Assembly (NCBI RefSeq): GCF_024714495.1
Contig: NZ_JAMZMJ010000006.1
Span: 1 to 64,000, forward strand
Direction: 5' to 3'
Length of the DNA stretch: 64,000 nt
Source of the DNA: Marinoscillum pacificum
GTDB lineage: Bacteria; Bacteroidota; Bacteroidia; Cytophagales; Cyclobacteriaceae
This document shows, one piece after another, positions 27,601 through 36,600 of this stretch (position 1 is the first letter of the stretch; each line of letters starts with the position of its first letter). The position numbers and the translations under genes are program-made. Below the pieces are notes generated by a model, which made no database searches, had not been told where the DNA came from, and saw only the letters and a list, made by a program, of their open reading frames with translations.

Positions 27601-30600
27601 CCAGTCTCTACTACCGAATAAGTAGTGCCACCATCATCACTATAACTAAACTCAACTATATCAGTGTCATTAATACCAAAAACCTCAAAGTCAAAATAAA
27701 TACTTTCTCCTACTGTTAAATTGCCTTCAGCACTAGGCTCATAAAATGTAATGTAAGGATCTACAACAGTGAATGGTTGAGAAACCCATTCATAAGGATT
27801 GGTAAGGTTTTCTACTTTAATTACAGTATTAGCTGAAGATTGTTGAGCCACTGTATCAAACTCGTAGCTCTCTATCAAATAATCATCAAACGGATCGCCA
27901 GTCTTCAAAATAGTATAAGTGGCACCTCCATCATAGCTGATACTGATTTGTGAAAGGTCAGCTGAATTCTCAGTTTGCCCTAAATTCCATATAATCGTAA
28001 AATTTTCGCCTACAAAAAATTCATCTCCGATATACGGAGCTTCGATGTATATAGGAAAATCTACATAGACTTCTATAGAGTCCTTGTATCCCCCAGCTTG
28101 ATCATCAATGTTTTCAATTTTGAGATATACATACGCTTCTTCCGCTGTGGATGCATCCCATTGATAGTTGGCTATAGTCAAATCATCGATAGTTCCTGTG
28201 GCCAATAATGAATAAGTATCGCCACCATCATAACTAGCACTTATTTCAAGATTATCAGTACCCGCATAACCGGTCGCTGAAAATTCAACATCTTGTAGTA
28301 TAGATGGATCAACAAAATCAAAATTGACCGGGTTGGTGATTGATATGGATGATTGTGCTTGGGTGGTGAAAGTCCAGGCGGAGAGTGCGACTATTGCCGC
28401 AGCGGTTTTTCCAGTTAAGCTCATAACAGCGTTTTCAGGGATTAAGACGGAATATTCGGTAGCGATCTGTAATAGACCTGGTGAAAATTCTAAGACATTA
28501 CCAACTACTGTTACGTCAGTTGTCACATCAAAGGTTTCCACCAAAGTTGAATCTAGCCGATCCCAAATTTCAATATTCCCCGTCCCAATTACAATATTTT
28601 GATCGAAAGTTGCCTGAATTGTGGTATTCAAAGGCACCTCTATGTCCCCTATATTGGGTAGTCTTGACACAATAACAGGTGCTTTATCAAACGCTCCAGA
28701 GGAAATCCAGTCTGTATCATCCATCGTTCCATTCAAAATTCCAGTCGACCCGCCGGTCTGATCAAACGTTTCTAACCCCAGACCTTCGTTCATCTTATAA
28801 TAAAGCACCAGCCCAGAGGTGTCACCTGGAACCGGTCCATAAATATCCGAGAAATCCGATTTGACCACATTCCACACTTTGACCTCATCCACAGCTCCCT
28901 GGAAAAACTCTGTATCGAAAGCTTGACCAATTTTGAAATCGTTAGCTCCCACAAAATTGGTCATCAGTGAATCCGCTGGAGTTACATCTTCTCCATCGAG
29001 ATACAATCTGGTGGCACCCGTAGCATTCTTAAATGTAACCGCAATGTGATGCCAATAATTGTCAGACACTCCAGAAGTTGCTGCCACATTATCACCAGAG
29101 TATAGATCCACTTGTAAGATGTTGCCAGCGCCAAACCCAAAATGCAAGTAACTGTTGGATGAAGGAGTGTCCCCAACGGACATAACCCAACCCGTTTCAT
29201 TGATGGCATCTCGTCTTACCCACGCTTCTAATGTAAAATCCCCTGTTGTAAAGTCGTGAATATTTCCAACTGAGAGGTAATCATCAGTACCATCGAGCGC
29301 CAGGGCAGTATGCTCATATGTGTAGGTATCAGAAAAGACCTCATTGGAAGGGCCATCTCCTTGTGGACCTACCACAACAGCTCGCCACCAATAACCAGTA
29401 TCCAGTGGTTGTATTGCTGTGATAAATGATGTCTGGTCTATTCCCAAACCAACTGCTTCATCTGTCCAGGTTATTTTATCATAGGATTTTTGAATCTTGT
29501 AATCTGTTTCATCACTGGCATTATCGACCCAATTGAGTGTAAATGCTCCATCTCCATGATCCAAGACTGTAAGATCAGAGGGAGCCAAAGGCGGATTGTC
29601 CACCATGGCAAAACTCCAGAAAGTGGTATCAACCAGTCCAGGATACGCCACATCTCCCAAAACAAAAGCTCCACTATCAATAGTAATTGAATAAGTTCCT
29701 CCCGTCTGAAGATTGCTAAATGACAACCAAACACTATCTGATGGCATACCATCCATCAACGCAACATTGATTGACTCCACCACAGAACTATCTGCCTGAT
29801 CAATTGCATGTACAAAGCCTGAACCAGCCTGAACAGTAGTGTTGAAAACTATTGAAAAAATGGAATCCAGTGCGATATCTGTTCCATCATTGGTAGGATA
29901 AACTGCCTCGATATAGGGTTGAGGATTGTCAAGTGCTACTCCTTGAATCCAGATGCTCGTGTTATCCACATTGATTAAGTTCCCATCATAACCATTTCCA
30001 GTAGAATCACCTAAAACACTGTATCCTGGTCCCTCAGACATCGGATAATAGGTAAACAAACCTGGAGTATCAAAAGCTACCTTATGGCGATATGCTGACT
30101 TAATTTCAAAAGCCGATCTGGCAACATTCCATATTCTGAACTCATCAAAGGTGGCATCGGCATAATCTCCAGGAGTCGGACCCGAATCATATTCCATTCC
30201 AATTGACCAAAGGTCTGTGGCAGTGAATGAATAATCAGGTGTATGCGTACCAATCAGTTCCCCATTCACATACATGGATCCTGTAGTTCCATCTGTGGAA
30301 TAGGCCACATGGTACCATTCTCCGAGAATGACTCCATTATAGATGATCTCGTCAGCACCACTAACACCGTCATAAATGGTGAATATTCTAGATCCTGCAT
30401 TATTCTTGTAAAGGATCAACAATGAATTAGTACCGGTAGATGCATTGACAGCCAACATTCCGTCCTGTGAATTGGTGGCATCTGTTTCCATTTTGATCCA
30501 CCACTCAGCCGTGAAGCTCGATTGCTCACCGGCCATGGCAGTTGCAAAACCAGATCCCAGATCTACATAATCATTGGTACCATCTAAAGCAACAGCAAAA

Positions 30601-33600
30601 TTGCTGATTGCCTGTGCGTACAATGAAGTCCCCATGGTATCAACGGATACTGTTGCCAAATACACTTTATTTTCGTCGAAAGACCCACTGAAAGACCAGG
30701 TATCTCCGATCACATTTGCACTGTCAATCAAAGTCTTACCCTGAGGAGACAAGGAGCCATCACTTTCATACAGATGCAACTGTACCTGACCTGTATATCC
30801 TCCTAAGTTTCCTTGTAGTGTCCCAGCAATAATAGAAGCGTTAAACGTTTGGATTACTGGCGGAAGGATGCCTTTATTCAAAACAGCGCCAGAGGTACTG
30901 GGAGAGTTGGCAATAATTCCTTCAGTGTTCTCGTAAATGCTATTGTTCAGCACAAAGAAACTTTCAGTGGCACTGGTACCAGATGTAGGTAAATCAAAAT
31001 CAATTGCAGGTCCATTATTATATGCAATGATGTTTTCCTGACCAGGCAGATTACCTCCAATCACTGAGAAGCTTGGCCTGTAAACTAAAGTGATCCCTCC
31101 ATATCCACAACCAAAATCTTCTGTGCCAGAAACTCCCGTCCCAATAACATTGCCCTGGATTCTGGTTTCATCAGAATCAAAGTAGATGCGTATTCCCCAC
31201 TGACCAGCATTGCCGATGTAGTTATTTAAGATTTGAGCCTTCGATCCGAAATTAATATGTATCCCATCAGTGCTGGAGCCATTACCCGGTGCAGAGAGGG
31301 TATCCGGCGTGAGACCAATTAAATTGCCCATTATCACTACACTATCTGGTGTACTGTTGAAAGAGATACCATGAGATGTATTTCCTGTAATCACATTATG
31401 CAACACTTGTCCATAATCCCGATTACTTATGGCAACACCGGTTCCTGAGTTTCCAAGCACTGTGCCCTGTGGTGTAATTCCGATGTAATTGTTTTGTACT
31501 ATACCATAATGGCCCAAACTAGAAACTCCGTTACTGCCATTGCCAGCGATATAGTTTCTGTCTCCTTCATTTGGTCCACCAATCACTACATTGCTAATAT
31601 CTGGAGCAATCCCGCCTCCAGTATTTCCAATATCTGCTCCAGAAGGGCTTACGCCAATATAGTTTCCTCGTATGTGACCATAGTTGCCCGAAGTAAATCG
31701 AATTGCCGTGAATGTGGTAGAAGCGCCATTAAATCCAATAATGTTATTTAAAACCAAAACCGAATCTGAATTTGTACCAGTTACTGCATAATTTGTCATT
31801 CCTCCAGCAGTGAGGGTGTCATAATCCACTCCAACTAAATTGCCCTGGAATACCATGTAATCAGCATTAGAAGCAGAGACCGAATTGGCAGAATTCAGAA
31901 AAATGTTGCCTCGAGATAGGTCGCCTATAATTAAGTGATGGGCAGAGTTTGCTTCTATGGCTTGATTTCCCCAGCCTTTAAATCTTAACCCATAGATTTC
32001 AACATTTTCAGCATTCACTTCTAGTCCATCATATAAGGTGTTGTTACTAGACCAATTAGAGCCATCCAAAGTAATCATCATTCCGGTGGAGGGATCCCAT
32101 CCAAGCTGTGTTGATCCATCGATCACCAATGAATCATCGGTTATTGTAGGTAATAAATCAACCGGAGTGATGGTCCATGGACCTGATGACAAGATGTCAA
32201 ATTGGATCGTGTCAGGACCAGGATTGATGTTCGCATATTCTATTGCTGCTCGCAAAGATCCGGCTCCATCATCCAAAGTATTGACTACAGTAGTGGAAGA
32301 AGCAGTAGTCATTGCACCCGAAACCACCCAATCTGTAGCAGCATCCATATTTGTCAGCGCACCGTCATAAGTGCTCTTGAGGTCATATAAGGTCGAGCTG
32401 CCAGTACCTTTATCAAACGGGTAATGAGCAATCAGTTCTGGGTAATCAGGATGTGAATTGTCAATACTTTGGTAGATATAATTGAACAGCGTATCCTCAC
32501 TCAAGGCCTTGCCCCAGATGCGGATCTCATCCATTTGACCACTCCAGTTTTCACCTTTGGCAGCAATGGTATTGTCCTCGGAAATCACAAAATCAATACC
32601 TGTTAAGTCGGAAGTAGATGCTGGAATCGTGCCAACAAACGTTAGCGCTTGCTGTTGTCCATTTATATAGATTTTCAATCTCTCCGCATTGGTTGATTGT
32701 GTGCCGTCAAATACCATGGCGTAGTGGAACCACTCACCCGCGGTTACTACTTGAGAATAATCAAAGTACCCGTAACAATTAGTTGTTCCATTATGAACAT
32801 AGCTAAACAAGTTTCCGTCACTCCAGGTACGTGCGCGAATCATGCTCGTGGTACTGGCAATTTTTCCAAACATCCCTCCAGTTACATCTAATGCATCCTG
32901 ATTGAACCATCCTTCAATAGTAAATGCTGAAGTACTATTCAGCTCAGAAATGTCACCAACATTCACTTCATCATCGACACCATCAAAGTCCAGAGCCAAT
33001 CCCGGAGCTACGTTTGATGACACTGCAGCATAAGTCGTGTCCGGAGCAGCGCCTCCGCCATTAAATGCCGAAACTCTGTAGAAATAATAATCAGGATCAA
33101 AAGCACCAAAATCACTGAAGGAAGTAACATCAGCCGGTTCATCTGCAACGATTATCCAGTTGAGTTTGTCTTTGGATCGCTCAATGATGTACCCAGCCTC
33201 ATCGGTATCATTGTCATACCAGGAGAGGTCGACCTGAGTTGCTGGAACTAAAGTAGCAAGCAATGAATCAGGACCAAAAGTAGGAGTGATGCTTCCAGAA
33301 ACGGGTAGAGAGTATTCCGATGTACCCAAAGTATCAACTGTCACCGTGGCGATGTAGCTCGTATCTACCACAAAAGCTCCGGAGAAACTCCAGTCATCAC
33401 CGGTAGTATTCAAACTATCAACCAATGTTACTCCCTGATCAGAACCATTGTGCTTATAATACAGATGAATCTGTAAATCAGCATTTTTTCCAGCCAGATT
33501 TCCCTGCACAGTTCCAGAAATTGACCCTGAGGTTACTGATGTAATGATAGGAGGTTGAATCCCGTCATTGACCAATTCTGAGCCAGAGCTGTTATTTAAA

Positions 33601-36600
33601 AAACTAATTCCTTCCACATTGGAGAAGATGGAATTGTTGAGAATCTGATTGTAATTGGCTTTGTTCGTAGATCCCGAAACCTCAATCTGGATGGCTGGAC
33701 CTCCATTGATTGCAATCACATTTTCCTGTCCCGGCAAGTTGCCGCCAATGATGTTATGATCTCCATAATCCGATATGAAAATACCACCTAGCGAATTGCC
33801 CATTAAGGCATTTACTGAATTGGTTCCAATGAAATTCCCTTGATACACATTGTAATCTGAATCCCATATCGTCTCAATTCCCCAATCATTTGAAGAGCCT
33901 ACTATGGTGTTATTGATAATGGTCTTGTTGCTTCCAGCTCTCATGTAAATCCCTTCACCATTTGAGCTAAGCAAAACTAAACCTGTACTATCTGTTCCGA
34001 TCAAATTTCCATCCACCAGCAGGGCATCGGTATTGTCTCTAATTACTATCTCTGAAGAAGAATTACCTGCAATTACATTGTGGAGAATAACCCCAGCTCC
34101 AAGGCTTTCAATGCCATTACTAGAGTTGGCCAATATGGATAATCCATCAGGACTAACACCCAGGAAGTTATTTTCTATCCAGGCTTCTCCGTATTGTGCA
34201 ATACCATCTCCAGTATTTCCCGAAATGACATTTCTATCCAACTGAGATGGGCCACCTATAATAGCATTGGTCACAGTAGCTTCTATTTCAATACCTCCTC
34301 CAGCATTTCCCAGACCAGGATCTCCATTGGTATTTGTTCCAATATAGTTTCCTCGAATAGTAATTGAGTCTCCTGTTACCAGACGAATACCGTAATCTGA
34401 TGTGAGTCCTCCAACTATGACATTGTTATAGATTTTCACTTTATTGGAAGCGTTTGTCTCGATTTGATGGCCATATTGCCCATCCAGTGTGACAGTATCT
34501 GATTCGACACCAACCAAATTGTTATAAATCTCGGTAAAATGTGACTTGCTTAGATAAATAGCATTGGACGAACTCCCAACAAAAATACACTGACTTATCC
34601 GTGCATGGTCAACCACACCATCCGATGCATCAGATATATTAATTGCATCCAACCAGTTATCCATTCGCAGACCGCTGATATCCGCAGCATAAGCATTCAC
34701 ATCCAACCCCATAACAGAACCACCCGGACCGGTTAGCGAAACCATGTTTCCAGTTCCAAAATCATAGCCTGGCTGCGTGGTGCCATCAATTACGGTGCTA
34801 TCACCTGTGATGATCAAACTTGAGGATAATGGTATATTCCAGGGTCCACCTCCAGGTAGCGCAAATTTTATGGTATCCGTTCCAGGGTTGGTATTGGCAA
34901 AATCTATGGCCGCTTGAAGTGAACCTGCTCCGCTAGCAGCACTGTTTAGTACTAGTAAATTATAATCTGGCACATTGGCACTGAATGCATAAGAGTTGAC
35001 CCAATTGGATGTATTACCTGTATAGGCAAATCCATTTAATGTTCCATCAAGTGCATTGGTTGTCATATCAATTAGAGAATCCAGCCCGGTGTTATCACCT
35101 TCCGGAAGTCCCTGATCAAAATTGTAATAAGCCACAAGATTAGGCTCATTTCCAGTTAGTGGAGTCTGAATATATTTTCTCAAACTATCTAAAGGTCGGG
35201 CTTCACTCCATACTCTTACTTCATCCATTGAGCCAGTGAAATAGGACGGAGTGGAGGCATGGCGGTAGCCTAAATGAAATGGGAGAGTGGCTGCATTGAG
35301 ACTGGCAAATATTGCTGACGTGTTTTCATTGTCCAGCTGTCCATCAATGTATATTCGGAGAGCTGTTGATGGTTCATAAACTGCAGCTACATGATGCCAC
35401 TGACCATCATCAATAGCCGTGATACTCGAAACAGTTTGTGATGTTGTGGCTCCATTGTTTACCGTCAATTGTATTAAACCTGTACCACCCATTTCCAAAT
35501 TGGAAGCAATTCCTGCTGCAGCATCGCTATTTCGTCTACCCATTACAAAACTCTGAACAGATGGATCTTTCCTTATCCACACTTCATAAGTCAAAGCACC
35601 AGTAATCTGCAAAGCTGCAGGTGATCCCATGGCCACATAATCTCCAGCACCATCAAAATTCAATGCATTGTCCGTAAACGGTATGAAAGCCGAAGCAAAC
35701 TCAGAGGTACCATTGGCATCGGTTAGTGTAACCACTATCTGGTCACCTGGAGAGCCCAACATTCCCAAATAGCTCCATGAGCCTCCAAAAGAAGAAACAG
35801 AATCTATCAAAGTTTGCCCCTGTCCATTTCCATCTCCAGAGTAGATATGAATCAAGCCATCACTTGCCACTGTACCCCCAATGGAGTCATACGCCATAAA
35901 ATCGATGGAAGGAGCTGTGATTCCGCTATTAGCTTCATTAAGAACGATTCCCTGACCATTGTTATAAATACTATTCGCTTCTATAAACAATTGATCAGTG
36001 AGTGGTCCGTCTACTGAAATAGCAGCTCCGGTACTGTTAGAAATGATATTGCTATCTGGAAAACCTCCTCCAATATGTGTGTTCAATAAGTCTGACCGGT
36101 CATCTATCTGGAATCCTTTGCCATTAGGCATTGGTACACCATTGATGTTTTCTCCAATGACATTACGGAGAGCTGTCGTATTTTGCACTCCGAAAAATAG
36201 CTCAATTGCGGTTGTGGAATAATTCGCAATGTAGTTGTCTTCAATGACTGTATTGTTGGAAGTGAGATAAATGCCTTTGGTTCCAGAAGTGGCATTAGCA
36301 CCTTCCTTTTTACCATCCAGGCCTATCGTATTGCCTTTTATGAGCGCTCCATTATTGACACTATTTAAGGAAATGGCCACATGACTTACATTGCCAATTA
36401 GGTTATTAAACACATAAGCACTGTCTACAAAAGAGTCTAACACTATGGCGCCTCCATTGATTGTCATCCCTGTTGAAGTAACACTGTCTTGCTGATAACC
36501 AAAATAGTTGTTTGTAATTGAAGCCAATGTGGCATCTACAAGGCCTAATACTTCATGTGTAGAACTGCTTCCCACACCACCAAACACACAGCTGTCTATT